Below are positions 16,735-25,198 of a stretch of 64,000 bases of DNA, piece after piece (within the stretch, counting starts at the first letter, position 1; the number at the start of each line of letters is the position of its first letter). Under the pieces are notes generated by a model. It had not been told where the DNA came from, made no database searches, and saw only the letters and a program-made list of their open reading frames with translations. The DNA comes from JAWLHU01 sp041690255 (GTDB lineage Bacteria; Bacillota; Sulfobacillia; Symbiobacteriales; Symbiobacteriaceae). Made by a program: the position numbers and the translations under genes. The DNA is taken from positions 248,001-312,000 of the forward strand of contig JAWLHU010000007.1 in the NCBI GenBank assembly GCA_041690255.1, written 5' to 3'.

Positions 16735-16793
16735 GTAAACGCTTTTCTTCAGGTGAGTAAACGTTTACCTTTACTTGGGTAAACGATTACCAT
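16735..16793 (+). promoter_or_regulatory. three phased LacI operators and allose operon promoter
   Basis: GTAAACGCTTTT (16735-16746), the perfect palindrome GTAAACGTTTAC (16757-16768) and GTAAACGATTAC (16779-16790) start exactly 22 bp apart, about two helical turns, so bound repressors would lie on one DNA face. A weak promoter, TTTACC (16764-16769) and TACCAT (16788-16793), overlaps the last two. Confidence 0.75.
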
Positions 16794-16888
16794 AAATGCG
16801 CTGGATGTGCCCCGTGGCGCCCTGTGCAAGGTCTGAGTGTCCCACATTTGTGCGAGGCTCGAAAAAACGCACCAAGGAGGACCCACAC

Positions 16889-17881
16889 ATGAGGAAGGCT
16901 TGGAAGGCAACGGCTTCTGTCCTGCTTACGACTGCGATGGCCCTTTCGCTGGCTGGTTGCGGCGGCGGATCCACCCCGGCTACCGGCGGATCCACCACCC
17001 CCACCCCCGCCCCGGCCTCGGACAAGGCTGAGTACGCCGTCGTCCTGAAGGTGCTCTCCAGCCCCTTCTGGCAGAGCATGCGGGACGGCATTGTGGAAGA
17101 GGCGGCGAAGCAGGGCATCAAGGTGGATGTCTACGCTGCCAACTCCGAGGATGACGTGGAGGGCCAGGTTACCCTGCTCGAGAACGCCATTTCCAAGGGC
17201 TACAAGGCCGTTGGCGTGGCGCCGATCTCGGCTGACAACCTGACTCAGGCCGTTGCCGCTGCGACCAAGAAGGGCGTCTACGTTATCAACATTGACGAAA
17301 AGGTGAACCTCACCACCCTCAAGGGGCTGGGCGGTGCCATTCAGTCCTTCGTCTCCACCAACAACGTGGAAGTCGGCAAGATGGGCGCCCAGTATATCGT
17401 GGATCAGATCGGCGGTACCGGCGAAGTGGCGATTATCGAGGGCAAGGCAGGCGCTGCGTCGGGCGAGGACCGGAAGTCCGGTGCCACCCAGGCGTTCAAG
17501 GCCGCTTCCGGCATCACCCTGGTCGACAGCCAGCCGGCTGACTGGGACCGCACCAAGGCCTATGACCTGGCCACCAACTATATCAACAAGTACCCCAACC
17601 TGAAGGGCATCTACGCCGCTAACGACACCATGGCCATGGGCGCCCTGGAAGCCGTGAAGAAGTCCGGTAAGAACATCCTGGTCGTCGGCACCGACGGGAA
17701 CGCCGACGCCGTGGCCTCGGTCAAGGCCGGCGAGCTGGCCGCTACCGTGGCGCAGGATCCGGCGGGCATCGGTCGCCGCGGCGTGCAGCTGATGGTCGAA
17801 GCGGTCAAGGCCGGCAAGGCCATTGACGTCAACGCTGCTCCCGCCATGGAGAGCGTGAAGGCGATCCTGATCACCAAGTAA
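16889..17881 (+). CDS. alsB: D-allose-binding lipoprotein
   Basis: 330 residues; ATG at 16889 has AAGGAGG eight bases upstream. Lipobox LAGC (Cys24 region) and a Gly/Thr/Pro linker precede the periplasmic-binding domain. Recalled similarity to Escherichia coli AlsB is strong in segments: AEYAVVLK.LS.PFW, EGKAGAASGE, QPADWDR.KA, ANDTMAMG and VVGTDG. It captures the sugar outside the cell for the AlsAC transporter. A ribose-type RbsB is the alternative, but the kinase, epimerase and isomerase that follow favour allose. A stable hairpin follows the stop codon. Confidence 0.85.
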   Translation: MRKAWKATASVLLTTAMALSLAGCGGGSTPATGGSTTPTPAPASDKAEYAVVLKVLSSPFWQSMRDGIVEEAAKQGIKVDVYAANSEDDVEGQVTLLENAISKGYKAVGVAPISADNLTQAVAAATKKGVYVINIDEKVNLTTLKGLGGAIQSFVSTNNVEVGKMGAQYIVDQIGGTGEVAIIEGKAGAASGEDRKSGATQAFKAASGITLVDSQPADWDRTKAYDLATNYINKYPNLKGIYAANDTMAMGALEAVKKSGKNILVVGTDGNADAVASVKAGELAATVAQDPAGIGRRGVQLMVEAVKAGKAIDVNAAPAMESVKAILITK

Positions 17882-17905
17882 TCTCGCCCCAACCAGCCAA
17901 CCCGG

Positions 17906-17938
17906 GCGGCACCCGGCGGTATCTCCGCCGGGTGCCGC
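17906..17938 (+). promoter_or_regulatory. intercistronic stabilising hairpin
   Basis: A perfect 14-bp GC-rich stem GCGGCACCCGGCGG pairs with CCGCCGGGTGCCGC, five-base loop, no T run. Such hairpins between a binding-protein gene and its ATPase gene commonly protect the upstream mRNA and raise binding-protein levels. Confidence 0.65.
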
Positions 17939-17969
17939 TGCCGGGAGAGGTTTCGAAGAGGGGGACACT

Positions 17970-19508
17970 ATGCAGCCGCTTGTACAGATGAATCACATCA
18001 CCAAGACGTTTCCCGGGGTCAAGGCCCTGAGTGATATCACCTTTGATATCCGTCCCGGTGAGGTCCATGTTCTGTTGGGCGAGAACGGAGCCGGCAAGTC
18101 GACCCTGATGAAGATCCTGAGCGGTGCCTATCAACCGGATGGCGGCGGCAGCATCCTCATCGAAGGCACAGAGTACCCGAGTCTTACGCCGAAGCTCTCC
18201 GGAGCGTGCGGCATCAGCATCATCTACCAGGAGCTCAGCGTGATCAACGAACTGAGCATCCAGGAGAACATCTTCATCGGCCGGATGCCCACCAGGAAGG
18301 TGGCCGGCATCCCGGTGATCGATACGGAAGCGATGCGGAAGCGGACGCAGGAACTGCTTGACAGCATTGACCTGAACCGTTCGCCCTCCACCATCGTGGG
18401 TGACCTGAGCATCTCGGAAAAGCAGATGGTTGAGATTGCTAAGGCCGTGGCGTTCAACGCCAAGGTAATCGTCATGGACGAACCCACCTCGTCGCTGACG
18501 GACAGCGAAGTGGCCAGGCTCTTTGAGATCATTGGCAAGCTGAAGGCTGAAGGAAAGGGCATCGTCTACATCTCCCATAAGCTCCGCGAGATCCTGAAGA
18601 TCGGTGATCGGGTCACAGTCCTCAAGGACGGTGCCTATGTGGGTACCCGGGACCTGAAGGACGTGACCATGGATGATCTCGTCAACATGATGGTCGGACG
18701 GGAACTGAAGGAGAAATACCAGAGCAAAACCGACGTACATCAGGCAGGCAAGGCCATCCTTGAGGTCAAGGGCCTTACCCGGAAGGATGGCTACGTTAAG
18801 GATATATCCTTTACCCTTCGGGCGGGTGAGGTGCTGGGCTTCTCGGGGCTGATCGGCGCCGGGCGCAGCGAGACGATGTGTGCGATCTATGGCGCGGACC
18901 CGATCAGTGCAGGCGAGGTCTGGCTGCATGGCGAGCGTCTGAAGATCCGCACCCCGTATGATGCGCTGAACTACGGAATCGGCCTTGTTACGGAAAACCG
19001 CCGTGAGACCGGTTTCTTCCCCAACTTCAGCATCAGGCGGAACATCGGGATCGCCAAGCAACTGAAGCGCACGCGCTGGGGGGGACTGCTCGGGCTGGTC
19101 GACTTCAAGGACGAACAGGCCACAGCAGAAAAGCAGCGCAAAGATATCCAGATCAAGTGTGCTTCACTGGAACAGGGCATTACGGAGCTCTCCGGCGGAA
19201 ACCAGCAGAAGGTAATCCTGGGCAAGTGGATGGCCGCAGGCGTCAAGGTGCTGATCTTCGACGAGCCCACGAAGGGCATTGACGTGGGCACCAAGGCCGA
19301 GATCTACAAGCTGATGCGCTCGTTGGCCGACAACGGGATTGGCGTGATCCTCATCTCCTCCGAGCTGCCGGAACTCCTCTCGGTCTGCGACCGGTTCATC
19401 GTCATGAATGAAGGCAAAATCAGCGCCGAGTTCGGTGCGGCGGAGGCGACCGAGGAGAAGTTGGTCAAGGCCGCCACCGTCGATGTAAGCGCCAGCGGAG
19501 GGAAGTGA
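17970..19508 (+). CDS. alsA: sugar ABC transporter double ATPase, D-allose type
   Basis: 512 residues with two fused ATPase halves, as in RbsA/AlsA. First half: Walker A GENGAGKST, signature LSISEKQ, Walker B VIVMDEPTSS. Second half: degenerate Walker A region (GLIGAGRSE), signature LSGGNQQKV and Walker B LIFDEPTKGID. Segments IIYQELSVI and FFPNFSI match AlsA as I remember it. It energises sugar import through the AlsC permease. The start follows GAGGGGG. Confidence 0.9.
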   Translation: MQPLVQMNHITKTFPGVKALSDITFDIRPGEVHVLLGENGAGKSTLMKILSGAYQPDGGGSILIEGTEYPSLTPKLSGACGISIIYQELSVINELSIQENIFIGRMPTRKVAGIPVIDTEAMRKRTQELLDSIDLNRSPSTIVGDLSISEKQMVEIAKAVAFNAKVIVMDEPTSSLTDSEVARLFEIIGKLKAEGKGIVYISHKLREILKIGDRVTVLKDGAYVGTRDLKDVTMDDLVNMMVGRELKEKYQSKTDVHQAGKAILEVKGLTRKDGYVKDISFTLRAGEVLGFSGLIGAGRSETMCAIYGADPISAGEVWLHGERLKIRTPYDALNYGIGLVTENRRETGFFPNFSIRRNIGIAKQLKRTRWGGLLGLVDFKDEQATAEKQRKDIQIKCASLEQGITELSGGNQQKVILGKWMAAGVKVLIFDEPTKGIDVGTKAEIYKLMRSLADNGIGVILISSELPELLSVCDRFIVMNEGKISAEFGAAEATEEKLVKAATVDVSASGGK

Positions 19509-19509
19509 G

Positions 19510-20493
19510 ATGGCCATGGCAGCCACCGCCAAGAAGAAGCGGACCTTCAGTGATTACTGGGATTCATATAGTACAGTATCGATTCTGGTTTTGATGGTCC
19601 TGATCTTTGGGGCCCTTCAGCCCAAGGCGTTCCTGGGCGGCACCAACCTGATCAAGATCGTGGAACAGAGCGCCATTACCATTCTGCTGGCCTGCGGAGA
19701 GTTCTTCGCGATCTTGCTGGCAGGTATTGACCTCTCGGTCAGCTCCACCATGGCCCTGACCGGCGTTGTCACCGCAAAACTGATGGTCCTCGGGATCGCT
19801 CCCCTGGTCGCCGTACTGATCGGCGCCGTCGGTCTGGGAGCCCTCATCGGTGCGCTGAACGGGGCACTGATCAACGTCACCGGGCTGCCTCCCTTCATTA
19901 TCACCCTCGGCACGCAGGCGATCCTGCGCGGCCTGACCATGATCGTCTCCAACGCACGGGCGGTCTCGGGGGTGCCGGTCGAGTTCACCGCAGCGGTCGG
20001 TGGCAAGATGTTCGGCGTGGTTCCCACCCCGATTGTGATCGCCCTGCTGACCGCAGCCGTCCTGATCTTCTTCACCATGAAGACGCAAGCGGGTCGCAAC
20101 CTGTACGCGATCGGCGGCAACACCCAGTCCGCCTGGTTCGCCGGCATTAACGTCAAAGCCCATACGGTGCTGGCATTCACCATCTCCGGCCTCTGCGCCG
20201 GTCTAGCGGGCATGGTCAACATTTCCCGTCTGTCTGCTGCCGAGCCCAACGCCGGCACCGGCTACGAGACCTTTGCGATCGCGGCGGTGATCATCGGCGG
20301 CACCAGCTTCTTCGGCGGTCAGGGCGTGATTCCCAAGGTCGTCGTGGGCGGTCTGATCATCGGCGTGATCAACAACGGCCTGAACATGGTCGGCGTTTCT
20401 TCCTTCTACCAGCAGATCGCCATGGGTGCTCTCATCATCGCCGCCGTCACGCTGGACCGCTTCTTCGGTGCCAGCAGCAAGCTGCGCAAGTGA
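19510..20493 (+). CDS. alsC: sugar ABC transporter permease, D-allose type
   Basis: 327 residues, one base after alsA. About eight to ten hydrophobic segments are visible, starting at residue 23 (TVSILVLMVLIFGAL). The family motif LLAGIDLSVSSTMALTGVV and the loop AIGGNTQSAWFAGI are characteristic of RbsC/AlsC-type permeases. It forms the membrane channel for the AlsBAC importer. The rbsC label would be equally fitting by sequence alone; the operon decides for allose. Confidence 0.9.
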   Translation: MAMAATAKKKRTFSDYWDSYSTVSILVLMVLIFGALQPKAFLGGTNLIKIVEQSAITILLACGEFFAILLAGIDLSVSSTMALTGVVTAKLMVLGIAPLVAVLIGAVGLGALIGALNGALINVTGLPPFIITLGTQAILRGLTMIVSNARAVSGVPVEFTAAVGGKMFGVVPTPIVIALLTAAVLIFFTMKTQAGRNLYAIGGNTQSAWFAGINVKAHTVLAFTISGLCAGLAGMVNISRLSAAEPNAGTGYETFAIAAVIIGGTSFFGGQGVIPKVVVGGLIIGVINNGLNMVGVSSFYQQIAMGALIIAAVTLDRFFGASSKLRK

Positions 20494-20533
20494 TCGTGGA
20501 GGCATCGCTGGTGCAACGACGGAGGTGCGGTAA

Positions 20534-21454
20534 ATGAAAGAGGAGAGGGTCCTGGGGATCGACCTGGGCGGGACCCACTTGCGGTTGGGGCTGGTTGATC
20601 CACAGCACCAGCTGTCTGAATTCACGATTCTGAGGACTCGCGAGGTGCTGATCGGGCCGGACTCGGTGGCAAGTCTGGTTGCCGCTGTTCGAGCGTACTG
20701 CAGCTCTCGCCTTGGGAACAGCATGCCGGCTGCGGTCTCGATCGGCTTTCCCTCCACAGTCGATCGGTCACGGCGGGTGGTGATCTCCACCCCGAACATC
20801 CCCGGTCTGGACAATATGCCCATCGCTGAGATCATGGAGCGCGAGTTGGGCATTCCCGTCTTCGTCAACCGGGACGTCAACTTCCTGATGCTTCACGACC
20901 TGATGGAGAACCAGGTGGATGAAAAGCCCGTTGTGCTGGGTTTCTACATTGGCACCGGATTCGGCAATGTGGTCTGCACGGACGGGCGGATGCTGCTCGG
21001 CAAGCACGGCATGGCCGCTGAACTCGGCCATATCCCGCTCTACCGCGTGGTGGAGAAGTGCACCTGCGGGAACGAGGGCTGCATTGAAACCGTGGCCTCC
21101 GGTGTCCACCTGGAACGGTTACACCGGGAGCACTTCGCAGATGTGCCGTTGAACCAGTTGTTCATCCGTCATGCGGAACACCCGGTCCTGCGCCAGTTTA
21201 TCGATGACCTTTCCATCCCCATCTCGACCGAGGTGAACATCTTTGATCCAGACTGCATTATCCTCGGCGGCGGGATCCTTCAGATGTCGGGTTTCCCGGC
21301 GAAGTACCTGGAGGAGCGCATCTACCACCATGTCCGTAAACCCTATCCGGGACTTGATTTCGACATTCTGTATGCCTCGCCGAACCAGGAGAATGGTGTG
21401 ATTGGCGCCGGCATTTACGCCTACAAGCGAATGAACGATCCGAGTTATATCTAG
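20534..21454 (+). CDS. alsK: D-allose kinase (ROK family)
   Basis: 306 residues. N-terminal phosphate-binding motif GIDLGGTHLRLGL, catalytic region with VFVNRDVNFL and the ROK zinc motif CTCGNEGCIE are intact. The catalytic Asp lies in NRDVN. The enzyme should phosphorylate D-allose to D-allose 6-phosphate in the cytoplasm. Other ROK kinases act on glucose, fructose or N-acetyl sugars; the choice of allose depends on the AlsE-type epimerase and RpiB that follow. Start ATG after GGAGG. Confidence 0.85.
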   Translation: MKEERVLGIDLGGTHLRLGLVDPQHQLSEFTILRTREVLIGPDSVASLVAAVRAYCSSRLGNSMPAAVSIGFPSTVDRSRRVVISTPNIPGLDNMPIAEIMERELGIPVFVNRDVNFLMLHDLMENQVDEKPVVLGFYIGTGFGNVVCTDGRMLLGKHGMAAELGHIPLYRVVEKCTCGNEGCIETVASGVHLERLHREHFADVPLNQLFIRHAEHPVLRQFIDDLSIPISTEVNIFDPDCIILGGGILQMSGFPAKYLEERIYHHVRKPYPGLDFDILYASPNQENGVIGAGIYAYKRMNDPSYI

Positions 21455-21491
21455 GGCGCCTCCATGCGGCGCCTCAAACGGAGTGATATTC

Positions 21492-22142
21492 TTGGCCAAC
21501 CTGATCTGCCCATCCATGATGTGCGCCCACTTCGGAAACCTTTCCAAGGAGATCAGCGATCTCGAAGCGGCTGGTGCTGATATTTTCCACCTGGATGTGA
21601 TGGACGGCCGGTTCGTACCCAACTTTGGGATGGGCCTGCAGGACATTGAGTTTATCGTGAAGACCGCGACGAAACCGTGCGACGTCCACCTCATGATCGA
21701 GGATCCCGGCGACTATGTCGAGAAGTTTGCGAAGTTCGGCATCCAGATCATCTACACCCACCCAGAGGCGGACCGTCACCCGGCGCGGACCCTTATGAAG
21801 ATCCGCGATGCCGGTGCGATCCCCGGCATTGCCCTCAACCCGGGCACGACGATTCAGACCGTAGAGCCGCTGCTCAACCTCGTGGAGTACGTCATGGTGA
21901 TGACCGTGAACCCGGGCTTCGCCGGCCAGAAGTACCTGGAGTACGTCGACGAGAAGATCGAGAAGCTGGTCTCGCTAAAGGAGAAGTATGGGTATAAGGT
22001 GATCATTGACGGGGCCTGCACTGCCAAGGTGATTGCCCGGCTTTCGCCCAAGGGTGTGGACGGGTTTGTGGTCGGGACCTCCGGCCTGTTCGCCCTGGGA
22101 CGGCCGTACAGCGAGGTCATCCCCGAACTGCAGGGCCTGTAG
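21492..22142 (+). CDS. alsE: D-allulose-6-phosphate 3-epimerase
   Basis: 216 residues from a TTG at 21492, chosen because ACGGAG is well spaced from it; a GTG at 21483 is inside that ribosome site. It is a TIM-barrel of the ribulose-phosphate 3-epimerase family: ICPSMMCA, HLDVMDGRFVPN, MTVNPGFAGQ and VGTSGLF, the last two as in AlsE. It interconverts D-allulose 6-phosphate and D-fructose 6-phosphate, sending allose into glycolysis. An Rpe acting on pentoses is the alternative. Confidence 0.85.
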   Translation: MANLICPSMMCAHFGNLSKEISDLEAAGADIFHLDVMDGRFVPNFGMGLQDIEFIVKTATKPCDVHLMIEDPGDYVEKFAKFGIQIIYTHPEADRHPARTLMKIRDAGAIPGIALNPGTTIQTVEPLLNLVEYVMVMTVNPGFAGQKYLEYVDEKIEKLVSLKEKYGYKVIIDGACTAKVIARLSPKGVDGFVVGTSGLFALGRPYSEVIPELQGL

Positions 22143-22176
22143 GCTGGATTTCCTGGGAAAGAAGGGTCTGTAGCAC

Positions 22177-22617
22177 ATGAAACTTGCGATCGGCAACGAC
22201 CACACCGCTGTTGAGATGAAGCGTGAGATCATCGCACATCTCCTCAGCAAGGGCCATGAGGTCGTCAACTTCGGTACGGACTCGACCGAGCGCACTGACT
22301 ATCCGGTCTACGGGGAGCGAGCCGCAACGGCGGTGGCCTCCGGTGAGTGCGACTGCGGGATTGTGATCTGCGGCACGGGTGTGGGTATCTCCCTGGCGGC
22401 GAACAAGGTCCGCGGCATTCGAGCCGTGGTCTGCAGCGAGCCGTACTCGGCCCGCCTCTCGAAGCAGCACAATAACACGAATGTGCTCGCCTTCGGTGCC
22501 CGTGTCGTGGGTATCGAGCTGGCTAAGATGATCGTGGATGAGTGGCTGGCTGCCGAGTTTGAAGGCGGACGCCACCAGAAGCGGGTTGAGATGATCGCAG
22601 AGATCGAAAACCGATAG
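22177..22617 (+). CDS. rpiB: RpiB-type sugar-phosphate isomerase (allose 6-phosphate isomerase)
   Basis: 146 residues, the usual length for RpiB/LacAB proteins. GNDHTAVEMK, CGTGVGISLAANK (catalytic Cys) and the HNNTNVLAFGARVVG segment mark the family. RpiB acts on ribose 5-phosphate and, in Escherichia coli, on allose 6-phosphate, making D-allulose 6-phosphate. As the last gene of the allose operon it supplies the step between AlsK and AlsE. An efficient bidirectional terminator follows. Confidence 0.9.
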   Translation: MKLAIGNDHTAVEMKREIIAHLLSKGHEVVNFGTDSTERTDYPVYGERAATAVASGECDCGIVICGTGVGISLAANKVRGIRAVVCSEPYSARLSKQHNNTNVLAFGARVVGIELAKMIVDEWLAAEFEGGRHQKRVEMIAEIENR

Positions 22618-22635
22618 GGCGCTGCGTGAAAACGA

Positions 22636-22680
22636 GGCAGGCTTCATCATCAGTGGGCTGATGATGAAGCCTGCCGTTTT
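22636..22680. terminator. bidirectional terminator of the allose operon
   Basis: An 18-bp perfect stem (22636-22653 with 22658-22675), TGGG loop, then GTTTT. The stop codon of the opposing MFS gene lies inside the stem. Confidence 0.9.
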
Positions 22681-23831
22681 GCTATCTGTTGAAGTCCCAG
22701 CATGACCACCGTGCCCACCGCGATCATGACCACGCTGGCGCGAGGTCCGGACCCCGCCATGAGCAGGCCCTGGAACCAGGGGATGATCATGCCGCCCACG
22801 GTGCCCATGACCATGACAAAGCTGCCGGCGAAGCCCGGGGTGGCGGGGAATGAGGTGGTCGCCAGGCCGACCATGGTCGGGAAGACCGGACCGTAGGCGA
22901 GGCCGAGCAGCAGGATGGCTGTCACCGAGAGGGGGGCTGAACCGGTCCCGACCACCAGGAGGATGCCCCCAGCCACGGTACCGCTCAGGAAAAGGCCGAG
23001 AAGGCGGAGTGGGGCGAGCCGGGTGCCAAGCGTGGCCCCCAGCATGCGTCCGACTGTGGAGGCCATCCAGAAGCCGGAGGTGGCCAGTGCAGCCAGGGCG
23101 CTGTCCAGGGTGGTCGTCTCGTTCAGGTAGGTGGTAGCCCATCCGCCAAGGCCATTCTGCACCCCCACGTTCAGGAGCATCAGCAGGCCGAAGGTCCAGA
23201 GAAGCGCGGAGCGGTAGGGGACCGAGGGGCGGATGGATTGGTGGAGCGAGGTGGCCCTCGACCGGGTTGATGGCTCGGGCTGCAGGGCGGCCACCGCGGC
23301 GGCAAGGATGATCAGCCCGACTCCGAGCCAGAGACCGGAGAGCCCGGTGGACCAGCGGCTCATGGTGAAGCCCGCGAGCGCCGGGCCGGCCATGGCGCCC
23401 ACCCCGAAGAAGACGTTGAGCAGGTTGAGTACCGGCACGGTCCGCTCAGCGAATCGCCGCGCGATGAAGACATTGGTGGAGAGGTCCATGGAGCCTTGGC
23501 CCAGACCGATCAGCAGGGCAGAGCCGAGCATGGTGGGAAGGCTGGCTGTCAGGGTGAGCCCGGTGACCCCCAGACCGGCCAGTGCGGCTCCGGTCAGCAT
23601 GATCGGCACCTGGCCCACCTGGTCGATCAGGTGGCCGGCTGCGGCTATGGAGAGGAGAGCCCCAAGGAAGAAGGCGGTGAAGAGCCCGCCAAGGGCGGAC
23701 GGTTCGGTGCCCAGCCGCTCGGCCAGGGTGGGAAGCCCCGGCCCGAGCGAGGCGGTCACCATGCCTACGGCGAGGAAGGAGAAGGTGGCTGCCAGCATGG
23801 GGCCCAGTTGGCGAAAGGAAAGGACAAACAC
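22650..23831 (-). CDS. MFS transporter, paralogue 1
   Basis: 393 residues from a GTG at 23831 with GGAGG ten bases upstream. Twelve hydrophobic segments in two six-helix halves are visible, with the inter-helix 2-3 loop motif GHLIDQVGQVP. It resembles the adjacent gene throughout (ASLGPGLPTLAERLG against ASVGPAIPDLAAQSG; LLNVFFGVGAMAGPALAG against the same stretch there), so the pair is a tandem duplication. Probably a drug or sugar proton-coupled transporter; substrate unknown. Its C-terminus ends inside the allose terminator. Confidence 0.85.
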   Translation of the reverse strand: MFVLSFRQLGPMLAATFSFLAVGMVTASLGPGLPTLAERLGTEPSALGGLFTAFFLGALLSIAAAGHLIDQVGQVPIMLTGAALAGLGVTGLTLTASLPTMLGSALLIGLGQGSMDLSTNVFIARRFAERTVPVLNLLNVFFGVGAMAGPALAGFTMSRWSTGLSGLWLGVGLIILAAAVAALQPEPSTRSRATSLHQSIRPSVPYRSALLWTFGLLMLLNVGVQNGLGGWATTYLNETTTLDSALAALATSGFWMASTVGRMLGATLGTRLAPLRLLGLFLSGTVAGGILLVVGTGSAPLSVTAILLLGLAYGPVFPTMVGLATTSFPATPGFAGSFVMVMGTVGGMIIPWFQGLLMAGSGPRASVVMIAVGTVVMLGLQQIAKRQASSSAH

Positions 23832-23907
23832 CTGAGCGACGCCTCCATACTACCGGGTGAGTCTCTCTTTGGCACACTCAGGATGATACCTGTAACAAAT
23901 GAGGGGG

Positions 23908-25068
23908 TCAAGGCGCAGGGGTGAGGTGGTTCGCTGCCCAGTGGGCGAGGAGCATGCCCAGCGCCCCCGCTGCGATGATCAGCATGGAGGCCTGAGGACT
24001 CGTCCCCTCCAGAACCACGCCTTGCAGCTTGGGCAGGAGCATGCCACCGACAAATCCGGTGGCCATGACCACGCTGCTGGCAGTGGCCGGTGAATCCGGG
24101 AAGCGAATGGTGCTGATAGCCACGGTCGTCGGGAAGATTGGGCCGAAGCTGAAGCCCAGCAGCAGGATGCCCCCTACCGAGAGCGTGACCCAGCCGGGGC
24201 TCAGGAGGAGAAGGATTCCGCCGGCCAGCGAACCGGCCAGGCAGATCCGGAGCAGGGCGTCGGGGGAGAGTCTGTTGCCCAGTGCAGCCGCCAGGAGGCG
24301 GGAGCCGGTCACAGCCAGCCAGAAGCCCGATGTGACCAGAGCAGCCGTGGCGGCAGAAAGCGTGGTGGTCCGGGCCAGGTAGGTCGCGGTCCATCCACCC
24401 ATGCCATTCTCCACCCCTACGTAGAGGAGCAGCAGGAGGCTGAGGGCCCAGAGGAGCGGGGAGCGGAACACGGCGCTTGCCGGCGGAGACGGGTGGGCGG
24501 CGTCTGTGCCCCCGCGTGCGCCCCCGGGCAGGAGGAAGGGGGTCAGCGCAGCGGCGGCGAGCATGAAGAGCGCTCCCGTCCAGAGGCCGGCCAGCCCGTT
24601 TCCCCAGAGCCGCAGGGTGAGGCCGGCAATGGCGGGCCCGGCAATGGCGCCCACGCCGAAGAAGACGTTGAGCAGGTTGAGGGCTTGGACGCTCCGCTCG
24701 GAAAAGAGCCTGGCGACCATGACGCTGGCGGCGATCTCAATCGCTCCGAAGCCAACGCCGGCAATGGCGATCAGGCCAACCATGACCGGAAGGCTGGTGG
24801 AGAGCAACAGGCCGGTAATGCCCATGCCCATGAGCAGGGTGCCCGCCAGCAGGACCGGGCGCGGTCCGACCCGGTCGTTGATCGGGCCGGCAACCAGGAG
24901 GGCCACCAGTCCGCCCAGGAAGAGAGCGGTAAAGAGCCAGCCCAGACCGGCGAGCGTACTGCCGCTCTGCGCAGCCAGGTCCGGAATCGCCGGTCCCACC
25001 GAGGCGTTGATCAAGCCCATGGAGAGGAACATGAGACAGGCCACGAACATGGCAGGTGCGTGTTTCAC
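23908..25068 (-). CDS. MFS transporter, paralogue 2
   Basis: 386 residues. The GTG at 25068 is chosen because AAAGGGGG lies eight bases upstream; an ORF extension to 25122 adds a basic tail without a site. Twelve predicted membrane helices, with LLNVFFGVGAIAGPAIAG in helix 5 shared with the downstream paralogue. Divergently oriented from a DeoR-type regulator, with face-to-face promoters between them, so the regulator probably controls both transporters. Substrate unknown; DeoR partners often suggest carbohydrate substrates. Confidence 0.85.
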   Translation of the reverse strand: MKHAPAMFVACLMFLSMGLINASVGPAIPDLAAQSGSTLAGLGWLFTALFLGGLVALLVAGPINDRVGPRPVLLAGTLLMGMGITGLLLSTSLPVMVGLIAIAGVGFGAIEIAASVMVARLFSERSVQALNLLNVFFGVGAIAGPAIAGLTLRLWGNGLAGLWTGALFMLAAAALTPFLLPGGARGGTDAAHPSPPASAVFRSPLLWALSLLLLLYVGVENGMGGWTATYLARTTTLSAATAALVTSGFWLAVTGSRLLAAALGNRLSPDALLRICLAGSLAGGILLLLSPGWVTLSVGGILLLGFSFGPIFPTTVAISTIRFPDSPATASSVVMATGFVGGMLLPKLQGVVLEGTSPQASMLIIAAGALGMLLAHWAANHLTPAP

Positions 25069-25108
25069 ACCGGAATCCCCCTTTACGCGGAAACCCGCAC
25101 GTTTCGGC

Positions 25109-25178
25109 TTGACTAGAATCACAAACCAGCATTATCATGCATATACAGGATGATATACGCAGAATCGTGCAGCGTCAA
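25109..25178. promoter_or_regulatory. face-to-face divergent promoters, MFS pair and DeoR gene
   Basis: Plus strand: TTGACT (25109-25114), 18 bases, TATCAT (25133-25138). Minus strand: TTGACG (25173-25178 reversed), 17 bases, TATCAT (25150-25155 reversed). The two start sites would lie within a few bases of each other, so the polymerases compete. CATATACAGGA (25140-25150) sits between them and recurs at 26073-26083 after the regulator gene. Confidence 0.65.
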
Positions 25179-25198
25179 GAGACGGGATGGGGGTTCTG

